From: UBA3951 sp050952125
Lineage (GTDB): Bacteria > Bacillota > Sulfobacillia > Fermentithermobacillales > Fermentithermobacillaceae
Direction: 5' to 3'
DNA length: 64,000 nucleotides
NCBI GenBank assembly: GCA_050952125.1
Contig: JBMNKK010000001.1
Span: 310,001-374,000, forward strand
The notes under the pieces are model-generated. The model did not search any database. It saw only the letters and a program-made list of their open reading frames with translations, and was not told where the DNA came from. Made by a program: the position numbers and the translations under genes. Positions 7,668 to 15,826 of the stretch are shown here, piece after piece; positions within the stretch are counted from its first letter, which is position 1, and every line of letters begins with the position of its first letter.

Positions 7668-9365
7668 ATGACGGTTCTTCGACTATCTGAAATCGACCTA
7701 TCATTTCCGGGAAGCCCTGTGCTTCAATGCGTTTCTGCAGTTCTATCCTTTGGCAGCCGAATAGGCATTGTCGGCCCCAACGGGAGCGGAAAGACCAGTC
7801 TGGTGCGGCTCATCTTGGGCGAGATCGAACCTGAGCGCGGAAGCGTGGACTGGATCAAGAAGCCCAAGGTAGGCTATGTGCCCCAGATATTCCACCACGA
7901 CGGGAGCAAGACCCCTCTAGATTTGATCGGTTATGAGCGAGCCGAGTACCTTGGGCAATGCGGTGTGGGACGGAACCTCTGGGACAACCCTGCCGAAAAC
8001 CTAAGCGGCGGGGAGAAGACCAGGTTGAGTCTGGCTATGGCGCTATCCTCGCGGCCCGAAATGCTAATCCTTGACGAGCCGACAAACCACCTCGATATCC
8101 CCGGTATCGAGTGGCTCGAAAAGCTCCTTTCCTCGTACAAGGGAACCGTTCTCACGGTATCTCACGATCGTTCCTTCCTCGACGCGGTGTGCCAAGAGAT
8201 CTGGGAGGTTCGCGAAGGGCGCCTCACATGTTTTCCGGGCAACTACTCGGATTACGTCAGGACGGTTGAGGCCAATCTCGCATACGAGCGGCGGGAATAC
8301 GCCAAGTGGTCGAGAGAGGTCAGGGAACTGACGAAGGAGATTAGGAGCAGGCGTCAGTGGTACGACAAGGCCCACAAAGACGCCGGCCAAGACGATTTCC
8401 TGCGCAGAAAGGCCAAGAAGCACGCGCGGCAGTTCAAAGCCAAAGAGGCCGCGCTTCAGCGGCTGGAGGCGAGGAAGCCGCGCCTGACAAGAGACGAGCA
8501 GCCCGTGCTGGCCAGAGTGGCGCATGCCGGAAAGCGCACTCAGACGATACTCCGGGCAGAGGGACTGGGCTTCGAGTACCCGGGCTCCGGGGAGACAGAG
8601 CCTCGACCCATTCTTTCGGCGGCAGACTTCCGCGTCCGGCCAGGCCAGAAAATCGGCCTGATAGGACGGAACGGCTGCGGCAAGACCACACTCCTCCGGC
8701 TGATCACCGGTACCCTGTCCCCCACGGACGGGATGCTTTGGGTAAACCCGGGCATCAATACAGGCTATCTCGCGCAGATGCTCGAGGGCCTTGACGGCGA
8801 AAGCTCCGCTGCCGCCAATGTGAGTTCGGAAACAGGACTCAAGGTTGGCGATGCCAGAAACCTCTTGGGACGCTTGGCGGTGATGGGAGAGGCGCAGATG
8901 AGGCCGTTCCGGACGCTAAGCATGGGCGAGCGCACGCGGGTTGCAGTAGCCTGCCTTTGTTTCGGCGAATATGACTTGCTGCTGCTCGACGAGCCCACAA
9001 ACCACTTGGACGTCACCGCCAGAGAAGCGGTTGAGGCGGCGCTGGAGTCCTTCCCCGGAGCAGTTGTCGTAGCCACTCACGACCGGTTTCTGCTGAACCG
9101 GCTCTGCAAAACCATATGGCACATGGAATCCGGCAGCATTGCAGTGCACGAGGGAACGTACAGCGACTTCAGAAAGCGCCGGGATGACTCAGGATCGCCT
9201 GAAGACAAGAACCGCGAGGCGTCGGAACTGGCCGTCAAAGCCGAGATCGCCTATCTCGTGTCCCTCATATCGGCGGCCAAAGACCCGGCCGAAAAGGCCG
9301 AGCTGGAGGAGAGATACACAGCCGCCCTGGCGAAGTTGAAGGAAATCCGGGCCCGGGGACAATGA
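7668..9365 (+). CDS. ABC-F family ATPase (ribosome-associated)
   Basis: 565-residue soluble protein with two ABC cassettes and no membrane segment. Cassette 1 has GPNGSGKT at 36-43, LSGGEKTRL and LILDEPTNHLD. Cassette 2 has GRNGCGKTT, a variant signature LSMGERTRV and LLLLDEPTNHLD. Between them is a highly charged helical linker of about 80 residues (KEIRSRRQW...KKHARQFKAKE), the P-site-tRNA-interaction region of ABC-F proteins. The family acts on the 70S ribosome, either as a translation factor or as protection against ribosome-targeting antibiotics. The linker is medium-length and I cannot assign a resistance subclass. GGAGTGAG precedes the ATG. The 140-nt leader would suit regulation by translation stress but is unproven. 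Confidence 0.9.
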   Translation: MTVLRLSEIDLSFPGSPVLQCVSAVLSFGSRIGIVGPNGSGKTSLVRLILGEIEPERGSVDWIKKPKVGYVPQIFHHDGSKTPLDLIGYERAEYLGQCGVGRNLWDNPAENLSGGEKTRLSLAMALSSRPEMLILDEPTNHLDIPGIEWLEKLLSSYKGTVLTVSHDRSFLDAVCQEIWEVREGRLTCFPGNYSDYVRTVEANLAYERREYAKWSREVRELTKEIRSRRQWYDKAHKDAGQDDFLRRKAKKHARQFKAKEAALQRLEARKPRLTRDEQPVLARVAHAGKRTQTILRAEGLGFEYPGSGETEPRPILSAADFRVRPGQKIGLIGRNGCGKTTLLRLITGTLSPTDGMLWVNPGINTGYLAQMLEGLDGESSAAANVSSETGLKVGDARNLLGRLAVMGEAQMRPFRTLSMGERTRVAVACLCFGEYDLLLLDEPTNHLDVTAREAVEAALESFPGAVVVATHDRFLLNRLCKTIWHMESGSIAVHEGTYSDFRKRRDDSGSPEDKNREASELAVKAEIAYLVSLISAAKDPAEKAELEERYTAALAKLKEIRARGQ

Positions 9366-9410
9366 GCTCTCCCGGTATTGCCCAACATCCGGGCCGCTAT
9401 CCTATGATTA

Positions 9411-10283
9411 TCAGCCGTACACGGACGGCAGCAACTTGAGCATCCGGAGGAAAACAACCCAGGCGTTCCGGGTGCTCTCCTTTTCAACCCAGTCCAAGTT
9501 CCCCTTGCCGGAGCGAAGAAACTCACCGTAAGCAGGGTTTATCATTTCGTTGTCGCTGATGCCCCGTATGGCAATGAAGGGGACCTTATGCGAAAGAGCC
9601 GCGTGAGCTGCAGCCGTGCTCTCGCAGTCCTCCACCTCCACTCCAAACCGTTCGCGGATAACGCGGATAGCCTCAGCATTGGAGTTGATCTGATCGGCGG
9701 TACCGATAATCGCGGGCGCGCAGATGGGATCGCGATATGGGCTCGGCCAACCGGTTGTGTCCGGCCACCTGCTCAAAGAGAGCGAGTCATCAGCGATTGC
9801 CGCTCTAAGGGCGATCTCGACAAGGCCGGAATCGCTGCGAATGTAGCGTGCCCTCTCCCCGCGAGTCGCGAAAGAACTCCTGTCGGGCGTGAGCGCATAA
9901 TCTGTCCTCACTCGGATACCGGGGATATCCAGATTCACAGACCCGTCAGGCAAGGTGAGAAAGCTCGAGTAGTAGCACAGATCGCTGCCAATAGCCACAT
10001 CTCCGGGCAGAAACCGCGGGGAAATCGCGCCGGCGCACCCCACAAGCGCCACGAGATCGGGCTTCCAGTGTTGGATAAGGGCGGATGTCGCCATTCCGGC
10101 ATTCACCATGCCTATCCCGCAGACAGTCACCCCCACCGTTAAGGTCCGATTCCCGATCGACTCGCGCCTCTCGTGTACCTCCCAAATCCCGATCTTCCGG
10201 CGATCGCCGAACTCCCGCATGTCAAACAGCATGCTCGCCTCTGACACCATCGGAACCACAACGCCGACTCGGAGATCTTCCAT
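9411..10283 (-). CDS. Nucleoside phosphorylase / MTA-SAH nucleosidase-like protein
   Basis: 290-residue protein of the PNP_UDP_1 superfamily. It contains VTVCGIGMVNAGMAT (N-terminal phosphate/nucleobase strand), LVALVGCAGAISPRFLPGDVAIGSDLCYY (the G-A-G-loop typical of MTAN/Pfs) and VEDCESTAAAHAALSHKVPFIAIRGISDNE (the E-x-x-A...RxISD motif that carries the catalytic Asp). It should cleave the N-glycosidic bond of a purine nucleoside such as methylthioadenosine, S-adenosylhomocysteine or futalosine. It is longer than typical MTAN (about 230 residues) because of a middle insert (about 130-190). I chose the ATG at 10283, which has GGGAGGGG 7 nt upstream, over an in-frame ATG 33 nt earlier. Confidence 0.83.
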   Translation of the reverse strand: MEDLRVGVVVPMVSEASMLFDMREFGDRRKIGIWEVHERRESIGNRTLTVGVTVCGIGMVNAGMATSALIQHWKPDLVALVGCAGAISPRFLPGDVAIGSDLCYYSSFLTLPDGSVNLDIPGIRVRTDYALTPDRSSFATRGERARYIRSDSGLVEIALRAAIADDSLSLSRWPDTTGWPSPYRDPICAPAIIGTADQINSNAEAIRVIRERFGVEVEDCESTAAAHAALSHKVPFIAIRGISDNEMINPAYGEFLRSGKGNLDWVEKESTRNAWVVFLRMLKLLPSVYG

Positions 10284-10425
10284 TGTATAGCCCCTCCCGC
10301 TGCCCCGTTGGCGCATTCTGCCTGTAATTCTAACCTAAGCGGGCGCGAGATGGCACTCTCTGGAGGAAGGTACTGCGAGACGGCGAACACTAGTCGAAAA
10401 AGGATATCCAAGAAGGAGGTTTCTT

Positions 10426-10764
10426 ATGGCCAGTTACGACAAGGCTCACGAGCTTGCGAGGGACCTCAAAGGGAGCGAGGAGTATAAGGAATACCAGAAA
10501 GCCAAGCAGGCTATCCAGGATAATCCCTCAGCCATGTCAATCTTGCGCGACTTCCAGCAGAAACAAATCGAATTCGAGATGGCGCTCTTAAGCGGCAGGG
10601 AACCGGATCCCAAGAAGAAAGAGGAACTCCAGAAAGTAAGCGACATAGTCAACATGCACGGCGAGGTCAAACGGTTCCTGGAGGCCGAACGGCGCATCCT
10701 AATCATTATGAGCGATATCCAGAAGATACTCACCGACGCCCTCAATCTCTTGGAATACCGATAA
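10426..10764 (+). CDS. YlbF/YmcA-family protein
   Basis: 112-residue, all-helical, highly charged protein (MASYDKAHELARDLKGSEEY...). It matches the YlbF/YmcA family in length, the conserved LARxLxxSEEYxxYxxAxxxI opening and the FLEAERRI...I..IL..L C-terminal helix. Members act with YaaT in an RNase Y-associated complex affecting mRNA maturation, competence, biofilm and sporulation. AAGAAGGAGG about 6 nt before the ATG is a near-perfect ribosome site. It is divergent from the nucleosidase gene. Only one family member is present here, so the partner genes would be elsewhere. Confidence 0.88.
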   Translation: MASYDKAHELARDLKGSEEYKEYQKAKQAIQDNPSAMSILRDFQQKQIEFEMALLSGREPDPKKKEELQKVSDIVNMHGEVKRFLEAERRILIIMSDIQKILTDALNLLEYR

Positions 10765-10811
10765 CTGAGGAGAAGCGTGGCACGCTATACCCGGGAGGTG
10801 CTTTTTGAAAA

Positions 10812-11093
10812 ATGGCTAGAGTGAAACACCTCGGTATGGTCGGCCGCGTAAAGGGCGAAGGTCTGGGGTATAGAAGGCGCATTGGGTACCGCGGACCGGT
10901 ATCCTACCGGCCGCCGGCATCCGGCGGCCAAGGCGGGATGGCACCGCGGGGATCTGACGGCCGCGTGCGCCGTCGGGTGCTCGGGCCCGACATCGATCGA
11001 GGTTCACGCAGCAACGCAGCCGACCGCCCCCACCGCGAGTATTGGGGATGGCAGGGCGGCGAACGCGCAAAGCGAGATACTGACAAGATCTAG
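10812..11093 (+). CDS. Doubtful Gly/Arg-rich small ORF
   Basis: A 93-codon frame with GGGAGGTG about 11 nt before its ATG, 47 nt after the YlbF-like gene. The product (MARVKHLGMVGRVKGEGLGYRRRIGYRG...) is rich in Gly, Arg and Pro with no recognisable domain. The DNA also encodes two overlapping perfect hairpins (10896-10929), and other frames are equally open, so the frame may be fortuitous and the stretch may be a structured RNA or spacer. A hairpin with a T-rich tail follows at 11121-11152. Confidence 0.25.
   Translation: MARVKHLGMVGRVKGEGLGYRRRIGYRGPVSYRPPASGGQGGMAPRGSDGRVRRRVLGPDIDRGSRSNAADRPHREYWGWQGGERAKRDTDKI
10896..10929 (+). other. Two overlapping perfect hairpins
   Basis: CCGGTA-TCC-TACCGG (10896-10910) and GGCCGCCGG-CAT-CCGGCGGCC (10909-10929, 9 bp) share the two bases 10909-10910, so in RNA they could not both form fully. 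No T-run follows either, so neither looks like an intrinsic terminator. They sit in a long stretch between the ylbF-like gene and the 33-residue peptide gene with little coding evidence. Confidence 0.45.
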
Positions 11094-11120
11094 CTTATCG
11101 AAGGCACCGGTACCCAAGAA

Positions 11121-11152
11121 CCGCGCTCACTCATGTGGGCGCGGCTTCTATT
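11121..11152 (+). terminator. Probable intrinsic terminator
   Basis: A 10-bp stem CCGCGCTCAC / GTGGGCGCGG (one T-G wobble) with loop TCAT, followed by CTTCTATT. The weak T-tract lowers confidence. It would end transcription coming from the ylbF-like gene before the small membrane peptide gene. Confidence 0.5.
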
Positions 11153-11222
11153 AACAAGTAGCCACGGATGCAGCAGGAACATAACATGCTGGTGGAGTTC
11201 TTCAAAAGGGGGAGAAACACCA

Positions 11223-11324
11223 ATGGCAGGAACCGGACCCGTTTGCGGACCCAACAACTTTCTCTTCTTCTTGTTCCTCATATTGATCCTGTTCATCTTC
11301 TGCATCTCCTGCGGGATTCTCTAG
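11223..11324 (+). CDS. 33-residue YjcZ-like membrane peptide
   Basis: A small gene with a strong GGGGGAG site 9 nt before its ATG. The product is 33 residues: a short Gly/Pro/Asn-containing head (MAGTGPVCGPNN), one Leu/Ile/Phe-only membrane segment (about residues 13-27) and a CISCG tail with two cysteines. This is the layout of YjcZ-type sporulation peptides (Gly-rich head, one helix, Cys near the end), although the head lacks the usual GGYG repeats. A GC-rich hairpin follows 9 nt after the stop. A second, more typical member is at 31732-31824. Expression in the mother cell or spore coat is assumed from the family. Confidence 0.6.
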   Translation: MAGTGPVCGPNNFLFFLFLILILFIFCISCGIL

Positions 11325-11332
11325 ACTCTTGA

Positions 11333-11353
11333 GGGCGGCCCCAAAGGCCGCCC
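11333..11353 (+). terminator. GC hairpin after the small peptide gene
   Basis: A perfect 8-bp stem GGGCGGCC / GGCCGCCC with loop CCAAA, starting 9 nt after the stop and followed by a pyrimidine-rich stretch (CGCTCCTTTCCTC) rather than a clean T-run. Likely a transcription end. Confidence 0.5.
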
Positions 11354-11443
11354 CGCTCCTTTCCTCATTCATCGAACGGATATATACTTAGTGACTAGAA
11401 CAATACTGCCGGATCGACTCAGGCATTAGAACGGGGGTCGAAG

Positions 11444-12187
11444 ATGCGCTTTTTCTACATACTCCTCATCTCAGCAGTAGTAGGAGTCGTCGGGACGGGT
11501 GCCGGCGGCCTTATCGTGTCCCTCAAAGGAAACCCCAGTAGGAAGCTGCTATCGCTGTTCCTGGGTTATTCGGGCGGCGTGATGGTGTCCCTTCTGGCCT
11601 TCGACCTCATGCCGGAGGCGCTGGAACTCGGGGGAACGATTCTGCCTCTGGTATTCTTGGTGCTAGGCGCAGTCACGATCATGGCTGCCGACCTTGCATT
11701 CCCGCACAGCCACCATTTGTCCTCCGACCAAGAAAGCTCTCGCTTCGCTAGAACCGCGTTTGTCGTCGCGATGGGCATCGCGATGCACGATCTTCCGGAA
11801 GGATTGGCAGTAGGAGCAGGTTTGTCATCGGGTTCGTCGTTGGGCCTCCGTGTGGCAGCGCTAATGTTTCTCCACAACGTTCCGGAGGGAATGGCCGTCG
11901 CGGGCCCACTTGCCTGCATTGGAAAAAGCCGCAAAGAGATAATCGTTGTAGCCGCAGCTACCGGGCTGCCCTCAGTCGCGGGCGCCGCTATCGGTGCGTT
12001 CTTCAGCAGCCTTTCTCCGGCGGTGCTGTCGGCGTCGCTGGCATTCGCGGCAGGAGCGATGCTGTTCGTCACGTTTGATGAGGTTATACCCGATGCCGAG
12101 GAGTTGTCTGAGGGCCACAGCGGCACCCTGGGCGCCGTTGCCGGGGTCATTACCAGCATAGTACTCTCACGACTTCTAGGAGGCTAG
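11444..12187 (+). CDS. ZIP-family divalent metal transporter
   Basis: 247-residue membrane protein with about eight helices and the ZIP metal-site motifs HDLPEGLAVG (TM4) and HNVPEGMAV (TM5). A short His loop lies between helices 3 and 4 (FPHSHHLSSD). Near the C-terminus FDEVIPDAEE is also typical of the GufA/ZupT-like branch. It should import Zn2+, Fe2+ or Mn2+ into the cytoplasm. It has its own upstream region after a hairpin and ends in a shared hairpin with the convergent larA-like gene. I saw no metal-regulator operator. Confidence 0.92.
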   Translation: MRFFYILLISAVVGVVGTGAGGLIVSLKGNPSRKLLSLFLGYSGGVMVSLLAFDLMPEALELGGTILPLVFLVLGAVTIMAADLAFPHSHHLSSDQESSRFARTAFVVAMGIAMHDLPEGLAVGAGLSSGSSLGLRVAALMFLHNVPEGMAVAGPLACIGKSRKEIIVVAAATGLPSVAGAAIGAFFSSLSPAVLSASLAFAAGAMLFVTFDEVIPDAEELSEGHSGTLGAVAGVITSIVLSRLLGG

Positions 12188-12212
12188 AGGGGCCCGTTAT
12201 CCGGCCCCCCTC
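12188..12212. terminator. Bidirectional hairpin between convergent genes
   Basis: AGGGGCC / GGCCCCCCT arms around CGTTATCC directly after the ZIP stop and 20 nt from the end of the opposing gene. There is no long T-run on either strand, so this is a likely but not classic terminator. Confidence 0.45.
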
Positions 12213-12231
12213 CTCTGCCTTTCCGACGTAC

Positions 12232-13524
12232 CTAGCGTTCCTTCTTAGGTATCCGCACCTTCACAGCTTTGTTGGTGGTACAACAGCGAGGTACCGTGGA
12301 GCCGGCATAGGGCATCACCCAGATCTTGGCGTCGGCCCCCACCTTGGCAAACGCCGAGGCCAGCGCTTCTCGGAGGTCCCGGAACGGGGTCATCGTGCAT
12401 CGCGTCACCGTTCGGCTGTCCATTGCCGACACCAAGTACACACCGGCCCTCTTTATGACTCTCGCTACGGCTGCGGCTTTGTGTCCTCCGAGAACAAACT
12501 TGGCTCTAATCGACTCCACTATTTCATCGAGATCCATGCCGGTCATGTACTTCTCAAAAACAGGCTCTCCAAAGCCTTCCGGACACTCTGCGGTCAGGAT
12601 GATGACTCCTCCGTCGCGCACTGCATACTTCGCGTTCTCCAGGGCTTTCTGCGCCTGGTAAAGGTTTATGTCCTTGGGGTGCCCGCCTGCCGAAGCGATC
12701 ACGATATCGGCCAGAGAGTCTACCTTCACTCCGTAAGTTAAGTCGGTCACTCTGCGAGCTTCGGCATGGGCTGCCAAGGGATCGCCCGAGACCGCCTTCA
12801 CAATACGCTTCTTCTCATCCAGCACCACATTGAGAATGAACTTGAGCCTCAGCATTTTTCCCGCTTCCTCAATATCCTGGCGAACGGGGTTGTCCCCATA
12901 CGAGCCGTTCTCGGCGCCGGGAAGGAGCTGCATGGAGTGATTGGCCTCAACCGTGCGCTTGCTGCAGGCTCCGGGCATCACTGCCTTGGCCCCGCCTGAA
13001 TAACCGGCAAAATAGTGGTACTCAACGTTCCCGGTTGCGATGAGCAAGTCGCACTCCGCTACGGCACGGTTCACTTCTACGGGAGTGCCCCGCGAGGTGG
13101 TGCCGGCGAGCACGAAGTCTCCCGACTCCGTGCTGTCAACGCAGGCGCATCTGTCGTAGATGAGAGGGCCAACAAGGGTCTTCTTCTCATCTTCCGTATG
13201 GCTTCTATGGATGCCCATGCCGAACATGACGGTAATATCGCGGTCTGAGACTCCCGCCCTGTTCAGTCTTTGGAGGAGTGGAGGAAGGAGTTTGGCTGTC
13301 GGCGACGGCCTGGTGATGTCGCTGGCCATTACCACAACCTTCATGCCGGGCTTGGCGATGTCCTCGAGAGGGGGCGAGCCGATTGGATTCTCGAGAGCCC
13401 GCGCTATTTCGAACTCATCGGAAGGAGGAAGGACCGGTTCAGACGGCTCCAAGAGGCCAAGCAGGCTCTCGCGCGGGACTTCCAGCCTGAGCTTGCCCCT
13501 GCCATATCCCACTTCGATGTCCAT
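12232..13524 (-). CDS. LarA-family nickel-dependent racemase/epimerase
   Basis: 430-residue cytoplasmic protein of the lactate racemase (LarA, DUF2088) family. Visible landmarks are DITRP (Arg72), GIHRSHT (His106/His109) and EYHYFAGYSGGAKAVMPG with His170 and Lys180. These match the LarA positions that hold the nickel-pincer cofactor (Lys184 in L. plantarum LarA) and the catalytic His. It should interconvert stereoisomers of a 2-hydroxyacid. LarA homologues use lactate, malate and other substrates, so the exact one is open. The cofactor genes larB, larC and larE are not in the window. It is 32 nt downstream of a DSD1-like PLP enzyme gene on the same strand, so the two probably serve one pathway. 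Confidence 0.88.
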   Translation of the reverse strand: MDIEVGYGRGKLRLEVPRESLLGLLEPSEPVLPPSDEFEIARALENPIGSPPLEDIAKPGMKVVVMASDITRPSPTAKLLPPLLQRLNRAGVSDRDITVMFGMGIHRSHTEDEKKTLVGPLIYDRCACVDSTESGDFVLAGTTSRGTPVEVNRAVAECDLLIATGNVEYHYFAGYSGGAKAVMPGACSKRTVEANHSMQLLPGAENGSYGDNPVRQDIEEAGKMLRLKFILNVVLDEKKRIVKAVSGDPLAAHAEARRVTDLTYGVKVDSLADIVIASAGGHPKDINLYQAQKALENAKYAVRDGGVIILTAECPEGFGEPVFEKYMTGMDLDEIVESIRAKFVLGGHKAAAVARVIKRAGVYLVSAMDSRTVTRCTMTPFRDLREALASAFAKVGADAKIWVMPYAGSTVPRCCTTNKAVKVRIPKKER

Positions 13525-13556
13525 TCCGGCCCCGGCCCTCCCTATTCCCTATGCAA

Positions 13557-14750
13557 TCACGCGAATTTGCCTCTCCCGGTTACGCGCCACACGTCCTCTA
13601 CTACGCCGCTACGCACCGCATAGATAACATCGTGCAGGTTGACGGTAGTACAACAGTGACTCGGTATGAGGAGGATCTTGTCTTCCACACCCAGGCACTT
13701 TGGAGCAGTTTTCGCATATTTCTCATCCAGCTCTGCCAGCCCCGGCATTCTCGCCGGATTGTCGCAGGGGCCGAGGGTGACGTGCTCCTCCGACATATGG
13801 AGAACGGAGAGTCCGTAGGAGGGGAGAGTCGAAACAAGTCCGAACTCCTCGGTCATCGACTTGATACCCGCATCGCAGACATAGAGACCGGGCTCGGGGT
13901 GGCTGGCTATTGTAGTCACCACGGCAAGCGAGTTCTTGAAGTCCACTCCTGCGGTATTGCCGTAGCGGACGTCCATGAAGATATAGGATCCCGCTTCAAC
14001 ATCGGTAAGCCCTTTGCGCTTGCCGCCAAACATGAAGGTTCCTGAACCGGCTGCGCTTACGATGCCGGAATCGAGGCCCGCTTCTTTTTTCACGGCATCA
14101 CGGTAGCCGAGAAGGATATCGTAAGAACGGTTGGCTGCAGCTTCCCTTTCCTCAAAATCGGGGATAAACACCGCGTGGCCCTCGTACCCCATGAGTCCGG
14201 CATACCAAACTCCGGGAAGTGTTGAGGCCATCCTCGCAAGCTCGACGGCTTCGGCGTGAGTCCTAACGCCGCCGCGGTGAAGGCCCACGTCTACCTCAAC
14301 CACAATACCTACCCTGCCGCCTATCGCGCTCGACTCTCCGGAGATATCCATAAGGTTGTCCCTAGAGTCTACGGCTGCTTTCAGGTCCGTCTTCCGGGAA
14401 AGAGCGGCGAGCCTCTTCACCTTGTTCTTGCCGATGGTCTGGTTAGCGATGAGGATGTCGGTTACCCCTCCGTCAGCCATCGCCTCGGCCTCGCCAAGTT
14501 TGGCGCAGCAGATGCCGAGAGCTCCCTTCTCCATCTGCATCTTGGCGATCTGGGGAGTCTTGTGCGACTTCGCGTGGGGCCGAATCCCTACCCCCGCTCC
14601 GCTTTCTTCCAGAAAGCGCATCATCTTGTCCATGTTGGCTTCCATGATATCCAAGTCCACCATGAGGGCCGGTGTCTCCAGCTCGGTCCAAGGCTTGCCG
14701 ATGACATCAGTTGAGATTCCGATGCAGTAGTCATGCGTCTCTTTCGTCAC
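13557..14750 (-). CDS. DSD1 / D-threonine aldolase-like PLP enzyme
   Basis: 397-residue fold-III (alanine-racemase-like) PLP enzyme. The N-terminal TPALMVDLDIMEANM and RPHAKSHKT (Lys61 as Schiff-base lysine) are diagnostic. Further on, GLMGYEGH and VSAAGSGTF follow the family pattern. The C-terminal SHCCTTVNLHD supplies the divalent-metal ligands His365 and Cys367 seen in D-serine dehydratase DSD1 and D-threonine aldolase. It therefore likely acts on a D-3-hydroxyamino acid, by dehydration or aldol cleavage. The start is a GTG at 14750 with GGAGG 10 nt upstream; the ATG at 14760 is out of frame. It is first in a two-gene operon with the LarA-type racemase. Confidence 0.85.
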   Translation of the reverse strand: MTKETHDYCIGISTDVIGKPWTELETPALMVDLDIMEANMDKMMRFLEESGAGVGIRPHAKSHKTPQIAKMQMEKGALGICCAKLGEAEAMADGGVTDILIANQTIGKNKVKRLAALSRKTDLKAAVDSRDNLMDISGESSAIGGRVGIVVEVDVGLHRGGVRTHAEAVELARMASTLPGVWYAGLMGYEGHAVFIPDFEEREAAANRSYDILLGYRDAVKKEAGLDSGIVSAAGSGTFMFGGKRKGLTDVEAGSYIFMDVRYGNTAGVDFKNSLAVVTTIASHPEPGLYVCDAGIKSMTEEFGLVSTLPSYGLSVLHMSEEHVTLGPCDNPARMPGLAELDEKYAKTAPKCLGVEDKILLIPSHCCTTVNLHDVIYAVRSGVVEDVWRVTGRGKFA

Positions 14751-14951
14751 TGTGCGGCATCCTCCAATCCCTCTATGTCTTCTCGTGCAGGTCTACCCGG
14801 TTCCTACACTAGTTCCCATGCCGCGAGACGATTTCCTGCTAACTCTGCACCCCTAAATCGTCGTTATATGCATTGTAAGGGTAGGTGAATCTACATCAAA
14901 GGCACGCGAAGACTCACCCGCAAAACGTCAAGGCTGCCGGGCCGGAGACAC

Positions 14952-15770
14952 ATGGTCACGGCGCTCCTCCTTCCTTTCTTGGCGGCGATGCTCCTCCTCA
15001 CCGGGGCGGCTCTGGAAAAGGAGGCCGTTGCGCCCGGCGAAGACATCGTTCTCGCCCGTTCCGTTGAAGACTACGTCTCGAGTCGCGCCGGAGCGGTGAT
15101 GCAGAAAGTAGATTCGATTTCGGTCCGGAAGAAGTCGGGCAGCGTAGAGAAAGGCATCTACAAGTCGGAGTGGGATGTCGTTCTACGTTACAGGCTTGGG
15201 TATGCGGCGCCTGAAGAAGATCCTTTCCTCGCGGGCATGGCGAGGTGTGTTTCGGAGAAGAAAGCAGAATTGGGCTCAGAATGGGCCGAATGGGCGGAAA
15301 AAGAGATTTCCCGGTACCGGGACGAGATACAAGGAAAGATGACCTTCGCTCAGGAGAGTGCGGAGACAATAGCGGCGGAAGTGGAGATCGATTCCGGCGG
15401 ATATATCGACGTGAGCACCATCAAGTTGCTGGTAGACGGAATGTCTGAAGGTGTCTCACCCGCCGAGTTGCTTAAAGCCATACCTCGTCCCGAGGTATTT
15501 GAGGCTGCAGGCTATCAATACTTGCTGGATCCCACGCCGTCGAAGCCGGCATCGAGCTCCGGCGGGCAGGGCGTCCAGGTAGGGCCAGAGAAGCGCCCGG
15601 TAACCCGGCCAGCTACTCCTGCCCCCAAATCGCCGGCGCCGGCAAGAAGCACCTCTGTCAGCCCGGAAGACGCCAACCGGCGCAGGCTCATTATCTGGGT
15701 AGTACTCATCCTGGGACTCCTGATGGCGATCCTGGTCGTTTCGGAGATCTATAACCGCAGGCGCAAGTAA
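14952..15770 (+). CDS. Membrane protein of unknown function with N- and C-terminal anchors
   Basis: 272-residue protein I do not recognise. It starts with a hydrophobic signal or anchor (residues 2-20), followed by a charged extracellular domain of about 160 residues (EDIVLARSVEDYVSSRAG...). This is followed by a Pro/Ala/Ser-rich linker (about 195-235), a TM helix (about 243-262) and a short basic tail RRRK. The domain layout suggests an extracytoplasmic stalked domain held at the membrane. The start ATG has GGAG 5 nt upstream. It is alone on its strand, divergent from the DSD1-like operon. The neighbours give no functional clue. Confidence 0.7.
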   Translation: MVTALLLPFLAAMLLLTGAALEKEAVAPGEDIVLARSVEDYVSSRAGAVMQKVDSISVRKKSGSVEKGIYKSEWDVVLRYRLGYAAPEEDPFLAGMARCVSEKKAELGSEWAEWAEKEISRYRDEIQGKMTFAQESAETIAAEVEIDSGGYIDVSTIKLLVDGMSEGVSPAELLKAIPRPEVFEAAGYQYLLDPTPSKPASSSGGQGVQVGPEKRPVTRPATPAPKSPAPARSTSVSPEDANRRRLIIWVVLILGLLMAILVVSEIYNRRRK

Positions 15771-15826
15771 CCTGCAGGCAAGAACGGCCTGCGGGTGTTG
15801 CAGTAGCCAATAGCGTTGAGTGGGAC

